Source of the DNA: Paraglomus occultum
Lineage: Eukaryota; Glomeromycota; Glomeromycetes; Paraglomerales; Paraglomeraceae
Assembly: GCA_910592205.1 (NCBI GenBank)
Contig: CAJVPJ010000518.1
Coordinates: forward strand, 1 to 22,869
Direction of reading: 5' to 3'
Length of the DNA stretch: 22,869 nucleotides
Of the stretch, positions 10,349 to 20,050 are shown piece by piece. Each line of letters begins with the position of its first letter. The stretch's first letter is position 1. The notes under the pieces are model-generated. The model had not been told where the DNA came from, did not search any database, and was given only the letters and a program-made list of their open reading frames with translations. A program made the translations under genes and the position numbers.

Positions 10349-12830
10349 TAGTTTAGTATTATTTTATAGGCTTATTGGTAGGAGGAAGGGAGAATTGTTC
10401 ACACGATCTCCTGCACTCATGGGGAATGTGTGCGATGCCAGAACACACTGCAAGGGCGAATGGTTGATATTCCGCGAATATCATCATTTGTTACTTGGTC
10501 ACCATATACTTCCACCTTTATGATACCTCTTCTGCGCATCACAGCATTATAAAAGTCTTGCATATATAAATAGTATATAAATATATATAAGGTCAAGTTG
10601 TAGACAAAAGTAATGATAATTTATTATTTATTTAGTATTAGCTGATACGTCTGTCGCATATTCACCAAAAAAAAAAGTTCAGCCAAATGACTGATGCTTA
10701 AATAAATGTGTTTACAATTATACAATTGAAAATTGTGTGTGTTTGCTAATAAGATCCGATTGACACTATATACTGTTCTTTTATATCGTAATAGACGCAT
10801 GAGATGCGTTTAGGATCTCTCAGCACACGTTCATAGACCACGTAAACTACTAGATAATTGCAACGCAACCATGTTTTACCATACATTTGTAATTCTCTAA
10901 ATATGGGCGAAAAGATCAACATGTTAATTAAATATGCACGCACACGTTTAAATTTTCCGTGCATACGGAATTTATCAATTTAGACTTTGAAATGTTTATT
11001 ACGATGGTTTGAGCCCTCGTAGTAAAAATTCATTCCCTGCATGAGGCTACTTTTCTAATAAGCGGATTCGCCAGCAAATAAATTCATCATCGGAAAATAC
11101 TGTTGCATTCAATTTCTGCGCAACTTTTTGCGTCTATTACATCTTAGCGCGTTATTAGGTATTTAGCTACTTCTATTCAGCTTTGAGCATCAGTGGTCAC
11201 TTTTTTTATTGCTCGAAGCAGGCTTTTCTTTATGGATGGCAATTACGACGTTTTCGTAATTTCAGAAAGCCCAGCATAGAAATTGGAAAGTCGTGCCATC
11301 AGGCTATGAGAGACTGGCCTAAATCTAAACAAGGTAAACACGTTATCAATTGGTGAACAAATTAAAACTCGAAAATCGATATCCCAAAAGTGATCGAATT
11401 AATTTATTTTTCATTCTCCCATGTTCGTCTTCTCCTTTAATAAGTTTGTATATTGGCATAAATGTTACCGACTTTCTTGCTTGTGAACTGCCGCATTTAT
11501 TGGATAAAGAGTCCGAAAATTGAAAAATCTGTTGGTAATGTATTGAGACTACTATTGTTCGGAAATAACTGACATTTGACGCGATTTCTAATTATTAAAT
11601 GCAAACATCGTGTTATTAATATTCAATACCTCGTTATACATAACTTTTAAACATTTGTTGATATATCGCTTCAACTGAAGACCATTTTAGATTAGCAGAG
11701 AGTATTTTATAACCACCAGATTTGATTTTATGAATGTCTCTATATTGTATATAATTTGGTTTGCATGTATTCATTTACTATGAAGAGTATTTCTTTGGCT
11801 TATTCTTGATTAACTATTTTTTTTTTTAATATTACTTTTAAATTTACTGTTAATTTTTTTATTCTCTTCATTAATTCACAGATAGCGGCCGAGCGAGAAG
11901 TAGATTATTTTTTCCCTACTGCAGACATTTTTGCTAAATCGTCTTTCCGGATTTCTCGTGTTATGGAAGTATAAAAAGCCAAGTCACTTTTGAATTTTGG
12001 CCTCGACAATTTAATCGTAAAGATAACAATAATAATAAAGAATAAGCAAATTTTGACCGACACGAGTAATTTTATGCAACTGGATACAATTAAGGTGTTT
12101 ACTATTGAGTCAGTTATATTGCGCAGTAATCAATACTTTGTTTTTTAAATAACATAAACTGGATTTATTTGTTAAGCTCATAAAAGCAACGATAAATAAC
12201 TGTATACAGCACTATATATTCACAGTCTATACGACACAATATCATGCATAAACGATTGTTATCACTGTCATCCTGATCAGTTTAATTAACGTGGACACAT
12301 GTCTACTCAGACACATATATACCCAGACATTTTTCTCCAGCCACTTACAAGTCTTTAACGATGAAACTCTTAAGAACACGGTTTACCGACCACATAACCG
12401 ATGAGAGAGTTCCGAACGCATGTAAACATATCGGATGCTTTTCCATTGTACAAGTCCTCCTCTTCCCCATAACGTTACTTAAATATGTAAGTAACAAGCC
12501 CTTGCTACCACCCATATACGCACATACTACAGGTCACAAAGCAAGTTCTTAAAACACGGTTTATCCACCAAACGACTGACAAAGGGTTCTCACAAGAGCC
12601 CTTACGCACTAATACTAACGTCGGTACGCAACACACGCAAATCTCTTGCCTAGTAATACGCGACAAAGAAGTTTGGAAATGTTGTTACAGCTTTTCTGCT
12701 ATCTATAATCCTTCCTCTATATTCCTTTCTATATTAACATTACCAAATACTACCAAACAAAAGTGGTAAATATATATAATATAACAATCTTACAGACGTC
12801 CCAATGATACCAAAAAAAAGACATTAAACC

Positions 12831-12879
12831 AATACTACCGAAATTTATCGAAACATGTTCCGGTAATCTCGGTAGTATT
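12831..12879. repeat. Stem-loop with 11-bp perfect arms
   Basis: AATACTACCGA (12831-12841) and TCGGTAGTATT (12869-12879) are exact reverse complements separated by 27 nt. It lies about 215 bases before the reductase start codon, so it falls in the promoter or an early leader. A related ACTACCA/TGGTA sequence occurs at about 12748-12768. The role is unknown. Confidence 0.6.
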
Positions 12880-13093
12880 TTATTAGAAAAGGAAGGAAAC
12901 CTGTGTGCGACGCAAAAGTTGCGCAGGTGACACAAATTGCAAAGTTGCTAGCTGTTGTCAGGGAGTTTCTGAACACGAAATCGCGAAGGCGCGTGATCGT
13001 CCTTCCAGATTTAGCCGCATGACGTCCATGAACATCTACTGGTAACATCTACACGGATTAGATTTTGTGTTTCGATTTTTTTTGAATCTTGCC

Positions 13094-14801
13094 ATGTGGT
13101 CTCTAATAGATTATATCCTCCAACTAACTCCATATTCCGAATTGTCTGGTCGACTACATCCTGCGGCATCAGTGGTCATTGCGTTTGTACTGTTGATTGC
13201 AGGATACGTCATTGGTAGTTCTATAACTAATAAATTGTTTGGAAGAGATAATTTCCCCGTGAAAGATAAGGTAAGGCTATTATACTCAAGCAAAAGATTG
13301 GAGGACTATCGGTAACGAATTGATTCTCATTTTTAATTAGCATGTTTTGATTACGGGGGGTAGTCAAGGGCTCGGAAAGGCGCTGGCAATTTTATTAGCC
13401 AAGAAGGGCGCGCATGTTTCCATTGTGGCTAGGAATAAACAAATTCTCGATAATGCAATCGATGAAATACAGGTAAAACTCGTTTACAGCTTTCCTACTA
13501 GAGAGTATCCGGATTCGAAAGACTTTTGTTAAGTTGTTTTTTTTTTTTCAGTTGTATTTGCCTCTTTCTTAATTGCCGAATTTTCCCTATCGCATTAATC
13601 ATTAGGCAGAAAAGCTTTACCCTCACCAAACAATAACCTCGGTTGCAGCAGATGTGACAGACCATTCACAAGTTGTGCGTGCATTTGACGAGGTGACTGC
13701 TAAACATGATGGAAAAACACCCGATTACGTTATTTGTTGTGCAGGTAATGATTAGAGACCTTTGAGACATTCCATGTTTGTCGTATAACCTTCATCATAT
13801 TTGACGCTTTGTCCTTTTCTTCTTCTTTTTTTATAAGGTGCTACTCATCCTCGGCTTTTCCTCGAGCAGCCGATTAAAGAATTTGAGGATACAATGAGAT
13901 TGAACTACTTTGGATCTCTTTTTGTTGCCCACGTGAGTAACTAATGTCTGTTGCATTTACCCTCCCCGCAATAACTGAATTGTCTTTTCATGCGTGTTGC
14001 TAGGAGGGTGTAAAGCGTATGGTTCATCAAGGTGTAAAAGGAAAAGTTGTGTTTGTCAGTTCTACAGTGGGTTTTGTCGGATTCGTTGGATATTCAGAAT
14101 ATGCTCCCACCAAATACGCACTGAGAGGTATCGTTGATAATGTCGGTTATCGTCTTATAGAATAAGAAGACTCAATTGCTTTCTTTAGGATTATCCGAAT
14201 GCCTCCGTAATGAATTGCTCCTGTATGATATTGGGGTTCATTGCTTTTTCCCGGGTAATATTCGAACACCTGGATATGAAACCGAGGTTTGTCAAGATTT
14301 TAAATGTGCGACTCGAATTATACAAGTTAACTAAAGACACTTTTTGTAAACCAACGTGAAATGTATAGAACAAGACTAAACCACAGGTAACGAAACGATT
14401 GGAAGGGGAAGACGATGCATCACCCCCCGAAGTAATTGCTGCGGCATTATATAAAGGTAATTTATTTACCAGATTTTGTCATGAATGGCGAATTTTCTAT
14501 TAACCACATATTATCTCAAAGGATTACGTAAAGGGCAATTTTTCATAACGAGCGACCTGTTGACGGATATTCTGAGAGCAGGGTCACATGGAATGGCACC
14601 AACCAACAACGCTATAGTAGACGTGCTGTTTAATTGGGTCTCATGGGTATGTTGGTTATCTTATTGTCCTATGAAAAAATCTAATTCATTCTGTAACACG
14701 CGTTTACCTTTCTTGCGTTATAGATTATTTCGTTTCCGTATATATGGTATGGTGACCAGCTGGTGAAATCCGCAAAAAACGAGATTATTAGGAACAGCTG
14801 A
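13094..14801 (+). CDS. TSC10: 3-ketodihydrosphingosine reductase (TSC10/KDSR)
   Basis: Reduces 3-ketosphinganine to dihydrosphingosine with NADPH, the second step of sphingolipid synthesis, on the cytosolic face of the ER. Nine exons join in frame: 13094-13270, 13341-13472, 13606-13744, 13838-13932, 14004-14127, 14189-14286, 14387-14456, 14522-14646 and 14724-14801. All eight introns (61-133 nt) are GT-AG. The product is 345 residues, close to known KDSR/Tsc10 lengths. Seen in it: an N-terminal membrane helix (about 24-41); the dinucleotide-binding motif TGGSQGLG (64-71); D119 in the ADVTD segment; LNYFG (171-175); and a catalytic set of S200, Y214 and K218 (YAPTK). A PGNIRTPGY loop follows, and a C-terminal hydrophobic hairpin (VLFNWVSWIISFPYIWYG) typical of this family. 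The usual SDR NAG-type motif reads CCAG (147-150), with Cys where Asn is common. The start is the ATG in GCCATGTGG; an in-frame GTG 27 bases upstream was not used. The whole model rests on motif and splice continuity. Confidence 0.94.
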
Positions 14802-15358
14802 TGATAACACTTACATCAACCTCACGGAACCGGTCGATTTTTCATTGATATGGATATCATACGAATAATGACATCCATCCTAAGTTTATTAACGTACAAC
14901 ATTCGTCTCGAATTAAGTAATGCTATATTCAGGCAATTAATAGTAATCAGAATTGGCCGCTTTCAATTTTATTTACAATAAAATCTTTTCCAAGATAAAC
15001 TATCGTAGACCGAATCAATTTGCCCACTCTCTTTGAATTGTGGTTGTCTCTCACTTTGATAAAAAATCTGTTAATTCTTTCGTTGTATGTATTCGATTGA
15101 ATGCGTCGCAGTTGACTTACAATCTTGGCATGTCTTGTTCTTACGAATTTGGCAATTACACATGTTACAGAATTCCTACCTTAATCATAGCTATCAGAAT
15201 CAGATGTGTCGAGAAAATCTCTATGATTTCTTCTTTATCGATAAAACCTCTTGTCTCGATAGGATTATCCAAAACTCAATCTGTTAGCCTTTACTTTTAT
15301 TTCATAACTCGTAAATTTCTTGGATAACCAGCACAGGACTTGGTTGCGAATTGGTGCC

Positions 15359-15597
15359 CAGATTAAAAATTTTATTACTGAATCTAGTCTGAATAAAATA
15401 CCTCTCGCTGGTCTGGCTGGATATTGCTGCTGTATACGGGAATTACGATTCGGAATGATCATTTGCCTGCGTCAGTAGCCCCGTACGGTGCTCCGGTGAA
15501 GTGGGCAACGAGCGCAGAGGCCGTCCAATACAGTGATCAATGTCATCGGCCTTTCGTGAGGTGATCTGCATGCAGATTAAAAATTTTATTACTGAAT
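15359..15597. repeat. 25-bp direct repeat pair
   Basis: CAGATTAAAAATTTTATTAC followed by TGAAT occurs exactly at 15359-15383 and again at 15573-15597, 214 bases apart. A related, inverted variant appears at about 15903-15925. The flanks of the copies differ, so this is not a larger tandem duplication. Origin unknown. Confidence 0.75.
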
Positions 15598-16602
15598 TTA
15601 AACTAATTGGACTTTATCTGCACTCGTCATGTACCCGACTCTATCAGCGCAATCACGATCCCTATAGTTGTTATATTTACTTTGCAAGTATTCTAACGTC
15701 CAGGGACACATTGACTGCCTGAGGCAACATGTTTCCTTCAATAGAGAATCTGAGACCGACTGTGGAATTAAGAGATGTGGAAGACAGTAGGGGTAATTTC
15801 GTGCCATTCTCGCGTCGTGAATTCTGAGTATGGGCATAGTGTTTCAACATCATTGACTTGTCGAGGGTCGCGCCCATCCATGTCGCCAGCTGGTCGAGGT
15901 GTCTGAATAAAAATTTTGAAATCTGTTCGTGTACAGACCGAGAAAATGCGAAGCGTGTCATGTACGTGCGTAATATGTAGTAACAGAATTGTTCGTGTCA
16001 TATGCGCATAATGTAGAATGCCGGCAAAGTCGTTTAATGACTTGTTCAGTCGTGAGGTTTTGTTAAGCGATAGAGAGAATACCTGTATATATACGTATGA
16101 GTAGATGTGTTCGTGACAATAGATATCCATAGTATCATAATATTGCGCGATGTAATTGTTTCCATATTCAATATATAGCCATATATTATACTTATTTCTA
16201 TATATAGAAAATAACTTCGGGAGGGTTAATTTACTACTGCAGGTGATTGATTAAATGATTGCGATTATAGCATGTGACATCAATACAGTACTGCAACGGC
16301 TTTACCATTGCTATTATGTTATAGATTCTGTTCATATTCAGTTTACTTTGTCGATTCCAACTATTGGCTTGCCAACTGTCAGCTTGGTTTGGATATATCG
16401 TTAACAGATTAAGATTTAGTAAACTTTCATGAATAAGGCGGCTCCTATATGATGAAGGGAGGCTCCCGACGATGAAAACCACCGTCACCGCTTATTTACT
16501 TTTATTTTTTGAGTTTCTATGTTTTTATTCATATCGTTATTACTAACAGAGAGAGAAGAAATAAAAAATGTCTAAAAAAATCCTAATCCTTATTTACGGT
16601 AC

Positions 16603-16608
16603 TTTATT
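16603..16608 (-). terminator. Possible polyadenylation signal (AATAAA on the minus strand)
   Basis: TTTATT on the plus strand reads AATAAA on the minus strand, about 70 bases beyond the stop codon of the winged-helix-like gene. Position and sequence fit a eukaryotic poly(A) signal, but the hexamer is common in AT-rich DNA. Confidence 0.35.
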
Positions 16609-16676
16609 ACGATGCCATTACCGTATACAATTACTTTTATTATCAATAGAAAAACTATGATTTATGATGTCACCAT

Positions 16677-17144
16677 TTAATCGATATCCGACCTTAACTG
16701 ACGCTTATCTTCGAAAAATCTTTTGGAAAATTTTCCATTACTCCTCTTCTCGTCGCGAATACGATAATCCATTTCCTTAGCCTCCAGTTTAGTTTTCATC
16801 AACTTTGTTAAGTCTTTATCCACTTGCTTAACTGCCTCATCAACTTCATCTTCACCTGGCATATTCTTATACTTTTCGCCATCAATCTTTTTTTGATTCA
16901 AATACCAAAACCACATAAGTGTTGCTGGAGGATAACCCTTTTCACTCAGCTCCTCCTTACTCGCTTTTCGTTTGGTTATTAATCCCTGCCCACTCATGTG
17001 GACTAGAACCTTGCGCTTTAAGTAAGTTGTACTGCCTAATGTAGGGAATTGGATTACATGCTTATGAAGTTGTTGCGTAGTTTGAGGTCCGAATTTGGAG
17101 AGAAGATGGATAACTACGCGCGCAGCAGATGGCTGGTTCGACAT
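16677..17144 (-). CDS. 155-residue basic protein with winged-helix-like N-terminal half
   Basis: The frame runs from ATG (17144-17142) to TAA without introns. The longer open frame upstream begins only with TTG, so I chose this ATG. Residues about 6-85 have the layout of a winged-helix fold: helix SAARVVIHLLSKFG, second helix TTQQLHKHV, a basic recognition-like helix TTYLKRKVLVHMSGQG, a wing LITKRKA, and a closing hydrophobic strand ATLMWFWYL. Residues 98-136 are a charged, probably coiled-coil helix (VDEAVKQVDKDLTKLMKTK). The C-terminus is basic (YRIRDEKRSNGKFSKRF). Basic charge, size and lack of a signal sequence suggest a nucleic-acid- or ribosome-associated protein, possibly a mitochondrial ribosomal subunit or chromatin/transcription factor component. 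I do not recognise the family, and that role is inference. Three TGCCACA motifs lie 113-168 bases upstream of the start. Confidence 0.75.
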   Translation of the reverse strand: MSNQPSAARVVIHLLSKFGPQTTQQLHKHVIQFPTLGSTTYLKRKVLVHMSGQGLITKRKASKEELSEKGYPPATLMWFWYLNQKKIDGEKYKNMPGEDEVDEAVKQVDKDLTKLMKTKLEAKEMDYRIRDEKRSNGKFSKRFFEDKRQLRSDID

Positions 17145-17256
17145 TTCCTTTACTGAATGCCGGATATTGAAGGCTTTTTTTTTATGACGCAAGCGTGACT
17201 TCTGTATTACATCTAAAATCTTGACTAATTTGGGGGTAGGCTAAAGCGGGAGTTTA

Positions 17257-17310
17257 TGCCACACAGCAGGTGCTACCAGACTAAGTGCCACAATCAGTTT
17301 TGGTGCCACA
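17257..17310 (-). promoter_or_regulatory. Triple TGCCACA (TGTGGCA) motif cluster
   Basis: The heptamer TGCCACA occurs at 17257-17263, 17286-17292 and 17304-17310 on the plus strand, which is TGTGGCA on the minus strand. It sits 113-168 bases upstream of the minus-strand start at 17144. Three identical heptamers in 54 bases of AT-rich DNA is unlikely by chance, and the placement is promoter-like. It resembles, but does not match, the proteasome-associated GGTGGCAAA element known from yeast. The binding factor is unknown. Confidence 0.4.
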
Positions 17311-17363
17311 CGGTTAAACAGCTTGACAGTTTCAATACTAATATCTATTTCCTTCCTTGTTAG

Positions 17364-17690
17364 CGCAGTGCATAGAGGAACAGGGGTTTTGCGACGGATC
17401 TTCCGAATAGTGCAATTCTCCTGTTGCGACAGAACTGAAGTATGTGACGGAACACGTGTCCGCCGCGGTCAATAAAGTATTCGTTGCCGTTGGTCGGATG
17501 GAGGAGAGCCGCATTGCGGGTCTGAAACATGCGGCCGATCCACGACAAATAAGTGGACTCCAAGCTAAAGCCTCGTGAAATTGTATCGTTGCTCTTGGAT
17601 GAGAAGGAGCTACAGCAGAAATTAAGTGAACAAAGCAAACGCAAAGCCGAGGAAGAATTCAGTAAGCAGAAAAAGATAAAAACACTATAA
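17364..17690 (+). pseudogene. Broken coding remnant with stop and frameshift
   Basis: After a CCTTGTTAG acceptor-like sequence, a frame reads protein-like text but is interrupted by TAG at 17408-17410. It stays open for 55 codons (17411-17575; VTEHVSAAVNKVFVAVGRME, then ESRIAGLKHA) and stops at TGA 17576. The next frame, open from 17553 to TAA 17688-17690, continues with a charged coiled-coil-like tail (REIVSLLLDEKELQQKLSEQ, then KRKAEEEFSKQKK). GC content here is higher than the surroundings. The simplest reading is the 3' end of a decayed gene with a nonsense mutation and a +1 frameshift; an unusual intron at the junction is an alternative. I do not recognise the family. Confidence 0.38.
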
Positions 17691-18020
17691 TGACTGCCGG
17701 AAATGGCTTTTAACGTGTCATGAAATTGCAGTCTTCACTTACTTTGTACAGAATCTAACTAATTAATAAAATTGTAAAGTACCGTTGTGTAAATATAATT
17801 GTGTTGCGTGTGGTGTGCCGGATCGTGTACTAGAATCCCGGAGGAGCAATTCTCATTATCATGGTAACTTTGGCACTTTGTGTAATAATTTCCTATAACC
17901 CTTATGCTTGCTACTAAATACTGTGCACTTATCACAGGTGATGGTGATTGTTATTTTTTATCAAGTTGCTATAAGTAAATGGGACTCTTCACTTAGATGT
18001 TACGACCAGTACAATCAAAT

Positions 18021-18050
18021 CATATGATACGATACAATATGATACGATAC
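18021..18050. repeat. Tandem ATATGATACGATAC units
   Basis: Two 15-bp units differing at one position (CATATGATACGATAC, AATATGATACGATAC) stand side by side. The GATAC core recurs in reverse orientation about 650 bases downstream. Confidence 0.8.
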
Positions 18051-18208
18051 TTCATAATCATGTAGATGTGGCACACATATCAGAATTGTTTATTTTCAAT
18101 AATACCATCAATCATATCAGATAGTGATATATAAATAATTACTGTATGGAAGATTGTTAACATGCATGTGACTGCTTATATTTTCCCACACCTGCAGATT
18201 TACCTGGT

Positions 18209-18473
18209 GATGCTGATAGGGAAAGTGTATCATCAACATTTGAATGTTGCACGAACAAGCGACAGGGATTTTACTCGATCTAGTCGCACCATTACTGCAT
18301 TACTAGCTCTGCCATTCACACATGACACTTTTATTTGTCCCCTAGAACATACAATGTGCGATCGACCAAACGATTGTACTACTGCTTGTTCGTGCAACAT
18401 TCCATCCTCGAATATTGGGATTCAGGGAGGAATACGTCACCGTTAAGCGTATCCCTATATTACTATCAGCATC
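18209..18473. repeat. Imperfect inverted repeat (foldback-like)
   Basis: Two arm segments match perfectly in inverted orientation and in the same order. GATGCTGATAG (18209-18219) pairs with CTATCAGCATC (18463-18473), and the 19-mer GAATGTTGCACGAACAAGC (18242-18260) pairs with its reverse complement at 18384-18402. Sequence between the paired blocks has diverged, and the arm lengths differ by about 38 bases. The central loop is about 123 bases. An open frame crosses the structure (18162-18446), but I see no family in it. It could be an old foldback element or an inverted duplication. Confidence 0.6.
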
Positions 18474-18673
18474 CTGTGGTCGTAAACAGTAGTAGAGCTA
18501 TTGTATACAGTATATTAAAGTGATAAATGTAAACACGTGGACAGCAAACCTAGTACAATTTTCCTGTCAGCAATCGTGTTTTATTATTGCTTCTACTAAA
18601 ATCTATTTCTATATCATATTGCAATATTGATGATATTAAACATTTCTGATATTCCACATCTGCAAGATACGAA

Positions 18674-18709
18674 GTATCGCATTGTATCGCATTGTATCGC
18701 ATTGTATTA
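18674..18709. repeat. Tandem GTATCGCATT repeat
   Basis: A decamer GTATCGCATT is present three times in a row, followed by a partial GTATTA unit. Its reverse complement (AATGCGATAC) resembles the GATAC units at 18021-18050. Confidence 0.85.
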
Positions 18710-19975
18710 TATGTATGATTGACATATTACTAGTTAATATTTTAAGATCAAAACGCAATTGTTATTGTTGTGACTACTTGGGCGCGATTTTGACCTATTA
18801 TTATAACAAATAGAGCTATACGTCATTAATAACATTTATGGCAAAAAAAAAAATCACCAAACTCTTTTACACGAATAAAAGGTTTTGCGTTTGCTCGTGA
18901 TATGTCACACATTGACTTGTATGGGAGCAACATTGACACATATCTGTAGCAAAGTAAAAGATTTGATTTTGTTATTATGACATGATACACCAATACTGAT
19001 AGCCTACCCCTTAATTTGAAAACGTGTACTGTAAAAAGTCTTGTAAGCTTTTCGTATACCGCGCTACAAATACTGAAATAATAATGGGAGTAATAGTAAG
19101 ACTTAAAAGGTTACTACGCAATAATCGCTACAATAAAGCTATAAGCAAAAAACATTGCATATTTTGCAAATGAGGATTTGTCCAACAGACCGACAATGTT
19201 ATGGATAAAATTATATTAGGTGTCAATACTGAGAATATGACTCGTATTTTAGAAAAAAAAAAGTTCCGGAGCAGTGCAGAGTATTATACGCTAATACTAG
19301 GAATAGGATTCTGGTCCAGAAAGCAAAAAAAAACTTACAAAAAACGCGAGCGCTCTTTTTCTTTTAGAAATTAGGGTTGTTTTTAGTTTTTATTTTATAT
19401 TCCAATAGTTCGCTGCTTTATTGACAACGTTAAAAAAATGTTAACAGTGCGTAAACAAGATGAATTTCGTAGCGACTACTGTATAGGCATTATAAACTAA
19501 AATTCACGTTCAGTTATTACTGAAACAGGTTACTGAGCAAATTTTGTATACATCTTTTACTTAATGCGAATTTTTCTCTATTTTGAAATCATTATTGTGC
19601 GTACTTATTATAAAACTTTCAATAATTTTGATATGTTGTGAAGCTAATTCGTTGTATTTGTTGGTAAAAAAAAGGCTCGAAATTAATTCAGTTGATCTGG
19701 TAAAGACGCAATTTGATGAAGTGGTATTATGCATATTTTTACGGTACTAGCCACTTGAATAAACCGCAGCTTTAGAGCAATAACGAACTAAATTTTTTCG
19801 AAAAAAAACAACAAACGAGCTTCACAAGTATTGATACTAACCACATTAACAGCATTCTGTCTAATGTTTAAAAAGACACGTCCGGAACGTTACTTATTGT
19901 GCTAGACACAAGGGTAAAGTATTGTTGTTTAGTAACTTGTACCAAACGCGTTAATGCCTCAAGTTGAGCCTGCCA

Positions 19976-20050
19976 AATGAAGAATTATGACATAACATTC
20001 TTCTCGTAATTCGACACTATTACGAGAAATGTTCGATCAGATGTCATTCC
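19976..20050 (+). repeat. Left copy of perfect 75-bp inverted repeat
   Basis: This 75-bp block is the exact reverse complement of 22795-22869. It starts AATGAAGAATTATGACAT and ends AGATGTCATTCC. Internally, TTCTCGTAAT and ATTACGAGAA form a perfect 10-bp hairpin stem around an 8-nt loop, with partial pairing extending outward (AACATT with AATGTT after a small bulge) and AATGA/TCATT at the ends. The whole block is therefore an imperfect palindrome, a MITE or foldback design. The identity ends at 20051, so only this block is shared. Confidence 0.95.

Larger units (their letters stand above)
10213..13093. other. Intergenic region between the large gene and the reductase
   Basis: Contains the 3' flank of the large gene (an AATAAA lies at 10701-10706, far from the stop), AT microsatellites, a weak 180-bp spaced duplication near 12370/12550 and a stem-loop at 12831-12879. 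A possible orphan exon at 11882-11974 follows a polypyrimidine-CACAG acceptor. I could not assemble a gene from it. No tRNA or other RNA gene was seen. Confidence 0.5.
14802..16676. other. Convergent intergenic region
   Basis: Lies between the stop codons of the reductase (+) and the winged-helix-like gene (-). An AATAAA at 14977-14982 is a plausible polyadenylation signal for the reductase, and TTTATT at 16603-16608 is one for the minus-strand gene. A slightly GC-richer patch (about 15400-15960) contains a 25-bp direct repeat and overlapping minus-strand frames of 79-120 codons. None of these shows a recognisable family, and they overlap each other in different frames, so I did not call genes. 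It may be a decayed gene or repeat. Confidence 0.45.

Noticed and set aside
13067-13093. GTG-start extension of the reductase
   Set aside because: GTG is not a normal nuclear start; the ATG at 13094 has a better context and gives the expected protein length.
15598-16130. Overlapping minus-strand ORFs of 79, 94 and 120 codons
   Set aside because: Three frames are open over the same bases and none shows a domain or hydrophobic pattern; more likely the effect of local GC content or a decayed repeat.
17145-17192. TTG-start extension of the winged-helix-like protein
   Set aside because: No ATG is present in the extension, and the fold-like region begins just after the ATG at 17144.
17360-17644. 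94-codon minus-strand ORF
   Set aside because: Lies antisense to the plus-strand remnant, whose translation is more protein-like (charged coiled-coil tail).
18162-18446. 94-codon plus-strand ORF
   Set aside because: It runs through the inverted-repeat structure, has no recognisable motif and no supported promoter; described as part of the repeat instead.
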